Part shown: positions 15,085 through 22,183 of the stretch, in pieces
Layout of the letters: each line of letters starts with the position of its first letter
How positions within the stretch are numbered: the first letter of the stretch is position 1
Assembly: GCA_937914675.1 (NCBI GenBank)
Contig: CALDOC010000158.1
Location: forward strand, 1 to 22,183
DNA length: 22,183 nucleotides
DNA from: an uncultured Sulfurimonas sp.
GTDB taxonomy: Bacteria; Campylobacterota; Campylobacteria; Campylobacterales; Sulfurimonadaceae
Reading direction: 5' to 3'
The notes under the pieces: model-generated
The model's database searches: none
Told to the model about the DNA's origin: nothing
What the model saw: the letters and a program-made list of their open reading frames with translations, nothing else
Position numbers and translations under genes: made by a program

Positions 15085-15105
15085 GCTAGTTGAAATATGA
15101 CTAGC
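15085..15105 (+). other. Small stem-loop before the rpsP ribosome site
   Basis: GCTAGT (15085-15090) pairs with ACTAGC (15100-15105) across a 9-nt loop, ending just before the SD AGAAGGA of rpsP. It could affect rpsP translation. Six pairs is modest and may be chance. Confidence 0.35.
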
Positions 15106-15122
15106 GCAGAGAAGGAAAAAAA

Positions 15123-15353
15123 ATGGCAACAGTAATCCGTTTAACAAGAATGGGAAGAAAAAAACAACCTTTTTACCGTATCGCGGTAACAGATAGTCGT
15201 AAACGTAGAGATGGTGGATGGATTGAGTTAATAGGTCACTACAATCCGATGGTAGCGGAAAAAACTTTAGTGGTTGACGCTGAAAGACTTGATTATTGGT
15301 TAAGCGTTGGCGCTACAATGAGTGATCGCGTTAAAAAGATAACAGGTCGTTAA
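15123..15353 (+). CDS. rpsP: 30S ribosomal protein bS16
   Basis: A 76-residue small-subunit protein needed for 30S assembly. It opens MATVIRLTRMGRKKQPFYRI and continues VTDSRKRRDGGWIELIGHYNP, both diagnostic, and ends VKKITGR. The ATG follows GAAGGAAAAAA. It heads rpsP-khpA-rimM-trmD-rplS, the usual proteobacterial order with the KH gene inserted as in Campylobacter Cj0710-0714. Confidence 0.97.
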   Translation: MATVIRLTRMGRKKQPFYRIAVTDSRKRRDGGWIELIGHYNPMVAEKTLVVDAERLDYWLSVGATMSDRVKKITGR

Positions 15354-15355
15354 TT

Positions 15356-15592
15356 ATGATATCTGATTTTGTCGAACAATTTGCGAAACTTATTTCCTCA
15401 TATCCTGAGGATATAAAAGTTGAAGTAAAAGTGAGCGATGAAATAACAGAAATAGTTCTTTACGCCAATCAGTCCGATATAGGAAAATTGATTGGAAAGA
15501 GTGGTAAGATGATTGGAGCCATTAAGACCGTTATCTCTGGCTGTAAAGCTAAGGATGGTATTAGTTACCGTATCAATGTCGAAGCCGTCTAA
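15356..15592 (+). CDS. khpA: KH-domain RNA-binding protein KhpA
   Basis: A 78-residue single KH domain. The GKSGKMIGAIKTVI segment (about 42-56) contains the GxxG RNA-binding loop (GKSG), and the protein ends IN VEAV, typical of KhpA. It starts 2 nt after rpsP. Members bind many RNAs, including sRNAs, and in Gram-positive bacteria act with KhpB; there is no KhpB gene in the window. The end overlaps the rimM start by 17 nt. Confidence 0.9.
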   Translation: MISDFVEQFAKLISSYPEDIKVEVKVSDEITEIVLYANQSDIGKLIGKSGKMIGAIKTVISGCKAKDGISYRINVEAV

Positions 15593-16121
15593 AGAAAATA
15601 CTCTTCTTCATATCGCTACTATCGGCAAAACCGTTGGTATTAGAGGTGATATGAAACTTCATATTAAGTGTGATTTCCCCGAGCAATTCAAGGAAAACTC
15701 AGCTTTTTTAATTAATAAAAAAGATAAAATCACTTTAACGGATATAGACTTGGAACGTTTGCTTGTGAAAATCAATGGAATTGAAAATCCACAAGATTGT
15801 AAAAAATTTACTAATGCTAAACTTTTTACAACTTATGAACAAACAAGAAAAGATTGTATCTTGGGTGAAGGTGAAAACTTTTGGTTTGACATTGAAGATT
15901 GCGAAGTATATGAAGATGATATATTATTAGGTGTCGTGGAAGAGGTTGAAAGATTGACTATAAACGATTATCTAAGTATAAAGACAGATAAAAAGCTTAC
16001 GGAAGCTGGACTTCCTAAAAATTTTTTACTTCCTTATATAAAACCATTTAAAGTAAGCATTGACATAGATAAAAAAATTATCAGAGTAAGTGGAGCTATG
16101 GATATTTTAGAAGCTTCATAA
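15576..16121 (+). CDS. rimM: Ribosome maturation factor RimM
   Basis: Assists 16S rRNA processing and 30S head assembly, binding uS19. I start at ATG 15576, which gives 181 residues beginning MSKPSKENTLLHIATIGKTV; a longer frame from 15513 has no family-like sequence and lies inside khpA. HIATIGKTVGIRGDMKLH is the RimM opening. The linker and second PRC-barrel domain follow, with FWFDIEDCEVY, LGVVEEVERL, NDYLSIKT and NFLLPYIKPFKVSIDIDKK. It overlaps trmD by one base (TAATG). Confidence 0.93.
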   Translation: MSKPSKENTLLHIATIGKTVGIRGDMKLHIKCDFPEQFKENSAFLINKKDKITLTDIDLERLLVKINGIENPQDCKKFTNAKLFTTYEQTRKDCILGEGENFWFDIEDCEVYEDDILLGVVEEVERLTINDYLSIKTDKKLTEAGLPKNFLLPYIKPFKVSIDIDKKIIRVSGAMDILEAS

Positions 16122-16825
16122 TGAAATTTACTTTTACAACGCTTTTTCCGAACCTTATTGAAGGTTATTTCCAAGATTCAATACTCAAACATGCAATTGA
16201 TAAAGAGATACTAAAGATTGAATATCTTAATCCTAGAGATTTCTCTCTCAATAAGCACATGAAGGTAGACGATACGGCGGTTGGCGGTGGCGCGGGAATG
16301 GTCATGAATCCTCAGCCAATGTATGATAGTTTAGATTTTTTAAAAAAACAAGACGCGAACGCGCACATTGTTTTTTTAACGCCGGTCGCAAAACAATTTA
16401 CTCAAAATGACGCAAAACGGTTAGCAAAAAAATCACACATAGCTTTTGTGAGTGGAAGATATGAGGGAATTGATGAGCGGGTTATTGAAGAGTACGCCGA
16501 CGAAGTTTTTTCAATAGGTGATTATATATTGACGGGTGGAGAGTTGCCATCATTGGTGATTTGCGACGCTATTAGTAGAAATATTGCTGGCGTTTTGGGC
16601 AATAGCGACTCTTTAAGCATAGAGAGTTTTGAAACAAAATTACTAGAAGCGCCATCATTCTCAAAACCAAAAGATTATCGAGAAAATAGTGTTCCATCAG
16701 AATACTTAAAGGGAAATCATAGTAAAATTCGCTCACTAAAATTAGCACTGTCTGAATGTAAGACTAAGTTTTTCAGACCAGAGCAGCTTTTAAAGCATAG
16801 AACAAGGACATCTTATGAGAAATAA
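16121..16825 (+). CDS. trmD: tRNA (guanine-N1)-methyltransferase
   Basis: SPOUT-family enzyme that uses SAM to methylate G37 of tRNAs reading CCN, CUN and CGG codons and prevents frameshifting. The 234-residue protein shows DDTAVGGGAGMVM (50-62), FVSGRYEGIDERV (109-121) and FSIGDYILTGGELPSLV (130-146), the trefoil-knot and SAM-binding segments, and IESFE near residue 168 as the catalytic-loop acid. It overlaps rplS by 11 nt. Confidence 0.96.
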   Translation: MKFTFTTLFPNLIEGYFQDSILKHAIDKEILKIEYLNPRDFSLNKHMKVDDTAVGGGAGMVMNPQPMYDSLDFLKKQDANAHIVFLTPVAKQFTQNDAKRLAKKSHIAFVSGRYEGIDERVIEEYADEVFSIGDYILTGGELPSLVICDAISRNIAGVLGNSDSLSIESFETKLLEAPSFSKPKDYRENSVPSEYLKGNHSKIRSLKLALSECKTKFFRPEQLLKHRTRTSYEK

Positions 16826-17174
16826 GTATATAGAAAACTTTGAAAAATCACAAATATCTGAAAAAAATATTCCAGATTTTCGTGCTGGTGATACTCTTCG
16901 TCTAGCAGTATCTATTAAAGAGGGTGAAAAAACTCGTGTGCAAGCATACGAAGGCGTTTGTATTGCAAGACATGGTCAAGGTACTGCATCAACGATTACC
17001 GTACGTAAAATTGGTGCAAACGGCATTGGAATTGAAAGAATTTTTCCACTTTACTCTGACTCAATTGATGAAATTAAAGTGATTCGTAGAGGACGCGTTC
17101 GTCGCGCTAAATTATTTTATCTTCGTGACCTTGCAGGTAAAAAAGCTCGTATTAAAGAACTTAGAAGAAAATAA
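16815..17174 (+). CDS. rplS: 50S ribosomal protein bL19
   Basis: A 119-residue large-subunit protein at the 30S-50S interface. IPDFRAGDTLRLAVSIKEG, RVQAYEGVCIARHGQG, TVRKIGANGIGIERIFPLYS and the basic end RRGRVRRAKLFYLRDLAGKK are all diagnostic. It is the last gene of the ribosomal block; I see no clear intrinsic terminator in the 146 nt that follow. Confidence 0.97.
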   Translation: MRNKYIENFEKSQISEKNIPDFRAGDTLRLAVSIKEGEKTRVQAYEGVCIARHGQGTASTITVRKIGANGIGIERIFPLYSDSIDEIKVIRRGRVRRAKLFYLRDLAGKKARIKELRRK

Positions 17175-17287
17175 TCTTCTGAGTTTCTACTCTTTTCATC
17201 TCTATTTATTCATCCTTCTTACATAATAACAACAATTTAGTTAAAACAAATCAGCAACATTTTTCCATAAAATCAGATTACAAATAG

Positions 17288-17293
17288 TATAAT
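17288..17293 (+). promoter_or_regulatory. -10 box for the M20/ATP-grasp/M14 operon
   Basis: TATAAT in TAGTATAATATTCC, 27 nt before the ATG at 17321. A second TATAAT at 17304-17309 is too close to the start to be used without a nearly leaderless mRNA. The 146-nt gap after rplS and this box suggest a transcription unit separate from the ribosomal genes. Confidence 0.5.
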
Positions 17294-17320
17294 ATTCCTA
17301 AATTATAATATGGAACGTAA

Positions 17321-18424
17321 ATGGGCTATTTAAGCGACTTGGAAAAAATTGTAAAAATCAACTCTTATACCAATAATAAATCGGGTGTTGATGAAGTGGG
17401 TTTGCTATTTGATATATGGCTAGAAAATTTGGGCTTTTCCACTACAATTTATGTACGTGAAGATATTGGTAACCACAGGCACTACAAATCCCAACATGAT
17501 GGAACTTCAAAAAAATTACTTCTTTTAGGTCACATTGACACAGTTTTCCCTCCTCAAAAATTTGAAGATTACAAAGAAGATGAACATTGGATATACGGAG
17601 CTGGCGTTTGTGACATGAAGGGTGGAAATATAGTCGCTCTACAGGCTCTCAGAGAATTAAAGAAAGAAAACATTGAGATTAAAAATATAGATGTATTATT
17701 GGTTAGTGACGAAGAAACGGGTAGTGATGATTCAAAGCATTTAACTTCAGAGTTAGCGGCCAATTATGATTATTGTTTTGTTTATGAAGCGGCTGGTGAA
17801 AACATGGAAGTCGTTACGGGTAGAAAAGGGGTAGGAACCTTTTTTGTTGAGACACAAGGAAAAGCCGCTCATGCGGGTAATAGTTACACTAAAGGTCATG
17901 ATGCGAATTTAGAAGCGTCTTATAAATTACAAGAATTGGTTAAACTAACAAATTTAGAGAAAGGCACTACTGTAAACGTCGGTAAAATAATAGGGGGAAT
18001 AGGAGCAAACACCATATCGCCTCATGCAAACCTTGTTTTTGAATTACGATATAAGGTGGCGTCAGAGCGAGATAGAGTTTTATCCGAAATTAACAAAATA
18101 ATAGAAACTTCTTACGTTTATGGAACGGTCTCTACTCTGACAGGTGGCATTCAACGCGACGTTATGCAAACTTCCGAGTCATCTTTATCTTTAATTAAAA
18201 GTATAGAAAGCATATGCGACGTAAAGATTACTAGTGAAGAGAGAGGCGGAGTAAGCGACGCGAACATAGTAAGCTCTTGCGGCGTTGTCACACTAGATGG
18301 TTTTGGACCTTTTGGAGATGGCGATCATACTATACATGAAAGGGCGAATAAAGATAGTTTTGTGAGTAGAATTGCGTTAAGTAAAAAGTTATTTAAACAT
18401 TTCATAGAAAAATCAAATTTTTAA
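17321..18424 (+). CDS. M20-family metallopeptidase, glutamate carboxypeptidase (CPG2)-like
   Basis: A cytosolic di-zinc exopeptidase or amidohydrolase of 367 residues without signal peptide. Metal and catalytic motifs are intact: LLGHIDTVFP (first His ligand and an Asp), AGVCDMKGGN (bridging Asp), VSDEETGSDDS (catalytic Glu and Glu ligand), YEAAGEN (acidic ligand position) and DGDHTIHERA near the end (His ligand). The inserted dimerisation domain includes QGKAAHAGNSYTKGHDAN, as in carboxypeptidase G2, whose substrates have C-terminal glutamate. It is the first gene of a three-gene unit, 9 nt before an ATP-grasp ligase, so it may trim the product or substrate of that ligase. LysK/ArgE-type deacylases share the same fold and are an alternative. 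Confidence 0.85.
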   Translation: MGYLSDLEKIVKINSYTNNKSGVDEVGLLFDIWLENLGFSTTIYVREDIGNHRHYKSQHDGTSKKLLLLGHIDTVFPPQKFEDYKEDEHWIYGAGVCDMKGGNIVALQALRELKKENIEIKNIDVLLVSDEETGSDDSKHLTSELAANYDYCFVYEAAGENMEVVTGRKGVGTFFVETQGKAAHAGNSYTKGHDANLEASYKLQELVKLTNLEKGTTVNVGKIIGGIGANTISPHANLVFELRYKVASERDRVLSEINKIIETSYVYGTVSTLTGGIQRDVMQTSESSLSLIKSIESICDVKITSEERGGVSDANIVSSCGVVTLDGFGPFGDGDHTIHERANKDSFVSRIALSKKLFKHFIEKSNF

Positions 18425-18433
18425 GGAAAAAGT

Positions 18434-19336
18434 ATGCCAAATAGAACAATTGGGATGTGGTTGTATAGTAATAGTGGTGGCGAAAAAATTGCCAAAAAAA
18501 TTATCAAAAAACTTCAAGAAAGAAACATTGATACAATAAATGATATAAATCTCCGTCATGCCATAGCTAAGAATGGGCATATTTTACATAATAACGTTAA
18601 GTTGGACAAACTTGATCTGTTCTTTTCTTATAATGCGGGGGAGCAAACTCAATATCAAGTTTATTTGTATCAGGCGCTTAATCGCGTTATTCCCATGATC
18701 AACTCGTATGATTCATTCGCTCTTACCGAAGACAAATTTCATACTTCTTTTGTTTTAAGAAACAATGGGGTTCAAACCGCCGATTATAAACTTTGTCATA
18801 GAGATGATGGAGAACAGCTCAGAAAGATTATGAAAAAATGGGACAAGATGGTCTACAAGCCAACAGATGGCTGGGGTGGAGTAGGTTTAACCAAGATTGA
18901 GAGTGAAGCGAGTCTTGATATGTTAATGCCATTCTTAAATCAGATGGATTTACGCTACTTTTACGTTGAAAAATTTATTAAGTATGACAATACGGACTTT
19001 AGAGTAGATATTGTTGATGGAAAATTTATCAGTTGCTATGGAAGAAAAGCCGGTGGAAACGATTGGAGAACAAATGTAACGGCTGGTGGTTCCGTTTTTC
19101 TTAGAGAAGCGAATGACGAGATTGTTGATATCGCGGTAAAAGCTTGTAAAGCTACTGGCGTTGACATTGGCGGAGTGGACATCATTTATGATTTAGAAAA
19201 AGAAGAATACGTTGTTCTTGAAGTGAATGGAATCCCAGCTTTTGCAACTCCTGACCAAGAAAAGATGGGACTTGATTTCAATGATAAAAAAATTGATTTA
19301 ATAGTCGACTTGATTGATAGAAAAACAAAAAAATAA
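18434..19336 (+). CDS. RimK-like ATP-grasp ligase
   Basis: A 300-residue ATP-grasp enzyme that should join a carboxylate, activated as an acyl phosphate, to an amine. It has an N-terminal pre-grasp domain (1-95) and a nucleotide-binding core: Lys102 in EDKFHTS, Lys142 with the glycine-rich loop YKPTDGWGGVGL (141-152), the hinge YVEKFI (177-182), DFRVDIVDGK (188-197), WRTNVTAGGS (211-220), and the Mg-binding acids in GVDIIYD (247-253) and LEVNGIP (262-268). This set matches RimK/LysX-type peptide ligases rather than D-Ala ligases. Substrate is unknown. AAGGAAAAAGT precedes the ATG. No carrier protein such as LysW is encoded in the window. Confidence 0.85.
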   Translation: MPNRTIGMWLYSNSGGEKIAKKIIKKLQERNIDTINDINLRHAIAKNGHILHNNVKLDKLDLFFSYNAGEQTQYQVYLYQALNRVIPMINSYDSFALTEDKFHTSFVLRNNGVQTADYKLCHRDDGEQLRKIMKKWDKMVYKPTDGWGGVGLTKIESEASLDMLMPFLNQMDLRYFYVEKFIKYDNTDFRVDIVDGKFISCYGRKAGGNDWRTNVTAGGSVFLREANDEIVDIAVKACKATGVDIGGVDIIYDLEKEEYVVLEVNGIPAFATPDQEKMGLDFNDKKIDLIVDLIDRKTKK

Positions 19337-19351
19337 TTACAAGGTTACGCT

Positions 19352-21937
19352 TTGAGACAACAATATACTTCCTACGAAGAATGTGTGGATTTTTTTAAAT
19401 CTGCGCAAAAAACAAATCCTAATCTCTTTAAAATCGAATCAATTGGCAAAACATGGGAAAATCGAGATATTCTTGCTGTTACTATAACTAAAAACGTTGA
19501 TACAAACTTAGATAAGCCAGCCTTGTTTTACACAGGAACAATTCATGCCAGAGAATGGATAGGCATAGAGTTATCTCTTAGTTTTGCGAAGTATATTCTA
19601 GAACATATAGATTATGATCCTCAATTAAACGCCATTCTCGATCGAACTACTTTATATATGGTTCCGTGCGCCAATCCAGATGGCTTTGAATATTCCAGAA
19701 ATCATTTTGCGTTTTGGAGAAAAAATCGACGTAAAAATGGAGATGGAAGTTTTGGTGTCGATCTAAATAGAAACTTTAGCGTAGGTTTTATCCCAAATAG
19801 CAATACTTCATCAAACGTTTATTCAGGTCCAAGCGCTTTTAGTGAACCTGAAACAGCGGCGCTGAGAGATTTTGTTTTAGAACACAGTAATATAACTATC
19901 GCATTGGATTATCATTCACAAGGGAATGTTTTTTTTCCCGCTCATAATTTTATTCATGAAGACGCGATTGACGCGATTGATTTAAATTTACTAGCGTGTA
20001 ACATGGCCGAAGAGATACGAAAAGAGTCGGGACGCGAATATGGCGTGCATATGGGAAAACCTCCGGTACATTTAATATCGGGAAGTGGAAGAGAATTCTA
20101 CTACTCTCGAGGCGCCTTAGCTCTCGTCGCGGAAGTTGGAACTAGAAACATTAGCGATTATATAGAGCATATGAGTGAAAATATTGAAGAGAACATTCCC
20201 GCCCTCGTGATGGCGCTCTCTGAAGTAAACAATTATGAAAAAGAGAACTCCTTGCAACGCGTAGAGAATTTTACGGCGACAAGTGTCGAGTCTAAAGAGG
20301 TGGAGCTTGTATGGGATTATGAATCAGACGATACTGTTTATTTTGAAATATATCGTTCAAGCAAGAAAAAGGGTTTTGCTCAATCTTCAAACAGAATCGG
20401 TATGACCAAAATGAAAAGTTACATAGACAAGAATTTAAAAAGTTCAACTCACTATTATTATTATATACGGGCCGTGTGCAGAATAAAATACATTAAATCG
20501 CCATTCGCTCAAATGGTGGGTGTTAGAACAAAACCAGCTGATAACATGTTTTCAAAAATTTTATATCCTGACGCCGATAAGATAGGATACGTCGGAGAAA
20601 AAACGAAAAAAAATAAAGAACATTTTGCAAATAATTCATTGTTTGTAGGAATATCAGAAGAAAAAGGCGAGTGTTTCGGCGTTTCAGGCTTTTCATTAAA
20701 CAGTGTTCCAGAAAACGCGATTATTACGGAGGCTTCCATCTCCTTTTACCCAATGAATAGAGTTTCCGTACAAGTTGAGAGATATGGCGAATGGCGCGTT
20801 GGACAGATGGACGAGAGAACGCTTGAACATATCGATAGTTATGATGAAATAAAAAACGTTAGGATGTTAAGCTATATTGATCAGCCAACCGGTTCAGCTC
20901 AATTAGCTCAAGGAATTTGGAAAAAATATAAATTCGCTTCACAAGAAATAGATATTTTGCAAAAATCATTAAAACGAAGAGAAGCTTATTTTAGAATGGA
21001 GGGACCATCTAGTTTACCATTGGATCGTTCATCTCAACTTATGCAGTGGGACATTGGGTATGGAAGTTTTAGCGGAGGACTAACTTATAGACCAAAGTTA
21101 GACATATCATACACTATTAGTGAAGCAAAGATTGATTTGCAATCTTCATCAGAGTTTACAATAAGTGAGAAAAATTTAGAAGAGGGTAGTTTAAAAGCTG
21201 GATTTGACGGCAGTGGGAATATAATTTACGCATGCGTTGAGTTTGATCTTTCCAATTTACCGGATATGGAAAATACCGTAATCTCAAACGCATATATAGA
21301 TATAGAAGCTCAAGCGATTAACACAAAAGAAAACCTAAGATTTCATATGGAAATGATTGTCCCATGTGAAGGTGAAAAAACATATCAAAAAATAAGAAAT
21401 AGAAAAATTATTGAGAGAATAGGTTATGATGTCAGTATCTCAGACATTAAAGAGAGCGCCAAACAGAGATTTGTATTCGATACTTATACAATAAATGAGA
21501 TGATAAGGATGGCTCAAAGTAGCAAGAAAATTTTATTTGTTCTCTCTGCTTCTTCTCAGAAAATCATTTCTAAAGCGGAGAGCGTAAGATGGTTGGATTT
21601 AAAAAGAGTCAATAGACCATCATTAGTTGTTGGTTACATTAGAAAACGAAGAAGCGCTCCAAAGTCTGTTAAAAATTTGAGCCACTTTATAGAAAATGGA
21701 GTAATCAAACTAACATGGGAAGCTCCGGATGATGATGGCTTTCAGGGTGTAATCGTTGTGAAAAATCCTTTTAAAGTTCCATGCTCCCCATACGATGGAC
21801 AAAAATTGTATGGTGGCAGCGATACGTATACATATGATAATTTTGGAGATAAAGAAGCCCATAAGTTTTACGCCGTATACTCTTACGACGATGTGCCAAA
21901 CTTCTCTGAGCCTGCTTTTATAGAAATAAACATGTAG
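19352..21937 (+). CDS. M14 zinc carboxypeptidase with FnIII and DNRLRE-like C-terminal domains
   Basis: An 861-residue protein starting at TTG 19352 after AAGG, 15 nt from the ATP-grasp gene. Residues 1-295 are an M14 (carboxypeptidase A/B type) domain with an intact site: His65 and Glu68 (TIHAREW), Arg140 (DLNRNF), His188 (DYHSQGN) and catalytic Glu261 (VAEVGT). Residues about 303-392 look like a fibronectin type III domain (VELVWDYESD, THYYYYIRAV). About 400-590 resembles a DNRLRE-type beta domain, and 590-745 may be a diverged second copy. A last FnIII-like unit (about 760-861, IKLTWEAPDDDGF) closes the protein. Such accessory domains are normally extracellular, yet there is no signal peptide or membrane anchor. 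It may cleave C-terminal residues of peptides, possibly ones made by the ATP-grasp enzyme. Confidence 0.85.
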   Translation: MRQQYTSYEECVDFFKSAQKTNPNLFKIESIGKTWENRDILAVTITKNVDTNLDKPALFYTGTIHAREWIGIELSLSFAKYILEHIDYDPQLNAILDRTTLYMVPCANPDGFEYSRNHFAFWRKNRRKNGDGSFGVDLNRNFSVGFIPNSNTSSNVYSGPSAFSEPETAALRDFVLEHSNITIALDYHSQGNVFFPAHNFIHEDAIDAIDLNLLACNMAEEIRKESGREYGVHMGKPPVHLISGSGREFYYSRGALALVAEVGTRNISDYIEHMSENIEENIPALVMALSEVNNYEKENSLQRVENFTATSVESKEVELVWDYESDDTVYFEIYRSSKKKGFAQSSNRIGMTKMKSYIDKNLKSSTHYYYYIRAVCRIKYIKSPFAQMVGVRTKPADNMFSKILYPDADKIGYVGEKTKKNKEHFANNSLFVGISEEKGECFGVSGFSLNSVPENAIITEASISFYPMNRVSVQVERYGEWRVGQMDERTLEHIDSYDEIKNVRMLSYIDQPTGSAQLAQGIWKKYKFASQEIDILQKSLKRREAYFRMEGPSSLPLDRSSQLMQWDIGYGSFSGGLTYRPKLDISYTISEAKIDLQSSSEFTISEKNLEEGSLKAGFDGSGNIIYACVEFDLSNLPDMENTVISNAYIDIEAQAINTKENLRFHMEMIVPCEGEKTYQKIRNRKIIERIGYDVSISDIKESAKQRFVFDTYTINEMIRMAQSSKKILFVLSASSQKIISKAESVRWLDLKRVNRPSLVVGYIRKRRSAPKSVKNLSHFIENGVIKLTWEAPDDDGFQGVIVVKNPFKVPCSPYDGQKLYGGSDTYTYDNFGDKEAHKFYAVYSYDDVPNFSEPAFIEINM

Positions 21938-22183
21938 TAACTAATCACCTGTGCAAGTGAAATATACAGAAGATGACCATATTGCATACAAAGAAGCATT
22001 CTCGATCAGGGAAGACGACAATGGCTGAGATTAAAAGAAATTGCAGGCATCGTGATGATTTTACAGCACAATTACTTGAGCAGGAGGATTTTATTTAAGG
22101 ACTATTTTATTTGTCGTGGGATTTACTTAATAAAAAAGCAAAACTCCCCCACATCTTAAGCGTAAGTTAAGCATTACTTCTCT
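21938..22183 (+). other. Gene-poor right edge with fragmented reading frames
   Basis: No intact gene is visible. One frame from GTG 21951 encodes a polar stretch (YTEDDHIAYKEAFSIREDDN) before a stop, and another (from about 22018) continues as WLRLKEIAGIVMILQHNYLS, ending at TAA near 22150. Read together they look like pieces of one protein broken by a frameshift, perhaps a DNA-binding or transposase protein, but I do not recognise a family. The sequence AAAGCAAAACTCCCCCAC near 22134-22151 could be an element end; no partner is seen in the window. Confidence 0.3.

Noticed and set aside
15513..15575. Long N-terminal extension of RimM
   Set aside because: It is the khpA coding sequence read in another frame; ATG 15576 gives a normal RimM opening.
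17304..17309. Second TATAAT before the M20 gene as the main promoter
   Set aside because: It ends only 11 nt before the ATG, which would leave almost no leader; the copy at 17288-17293 fits better.
1..22183. CRISPR array, tRNA or rRNA genes
   Set aside because: No regularly spaced direct repeats and no tRNA cloverleaf or rRNA signature was seen in any intergenic region.

Overview
The window looks like a chromosomal segment of a Campylobacterota (epsilonproteobacterial) genome, probably close to Sulfurimonas. The evidence is the low G+C, and two housekeeping blocks in the order I know from Campylobacter and Helicobacter: uvrD-truB-csrA-ispE-smpB, and nif3-flgZ(HP0958-like)-waaA-rluA-ffh-rpsP-khpA-rimM-trmD-rplS. 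Genes are tightly packed, with overlapping or 1-15 nt junctions, and almost all of them lie on the + strand. I ran no database search, so family names come from motifs and gene order.

Layout. (1) 1-1340 is accessory and partly decayed. It holds a caspase-like gene cut by the window edge and by an internal deletion, a small secreted DUF1566 protein, and a 484-nt stretch without a conventional gene. On the minus strand that stretch carries a compact transcription unit: a TATAAT box, a structured leader with an intrinsic terminator, a Shine-Dalgarno site and a 19-codon hydrophobic ORF. It resembles a type I toxin-antitoxin locus. (2) 1341-3302 is a cysK operon with a short PabC-like class IV aminotransferase and a protein that may be an SspB-type ClpXP adaptor. 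(3) 3321-4223 is a LysR regulator on the minus strand with a dyad LTTR-type box before its start. (4) 4349-10187 runs uvrD, truB, csrA, ispE, smpB, an M23 peptidase and a TPR protein. (5) 10191-13590 holds nif3, the FlgZ-like zinc-ribbon protein, waaA and an RluA-type synthase. (6) 13663-17174 is the translation and secretion block from ffh to rplS, with a long hairpin between ffh and rpsP. (7) 17321-21937 is a three-gene operon behind its own promoter: M20 peptidase, RimK-like ATP-grasp ligase, and an 861-residue M14 carboxypeptidase with long beta-rich C-terminal domains. (8) 21938-22183 holds only fragments of reading frames.

How the genes work together. Blocks 4-6 are core RNA, protein, envelope and flagellar functions. 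The most unusual content is the minus-strand toxin-like unit (about 950-1154) and the peptidase/ATP-grasp/peptidase operon (17321-21937), which pairs one amide-bond-forming enzyme with two hydrolases and may build and trim a peptide tag or small peptide.
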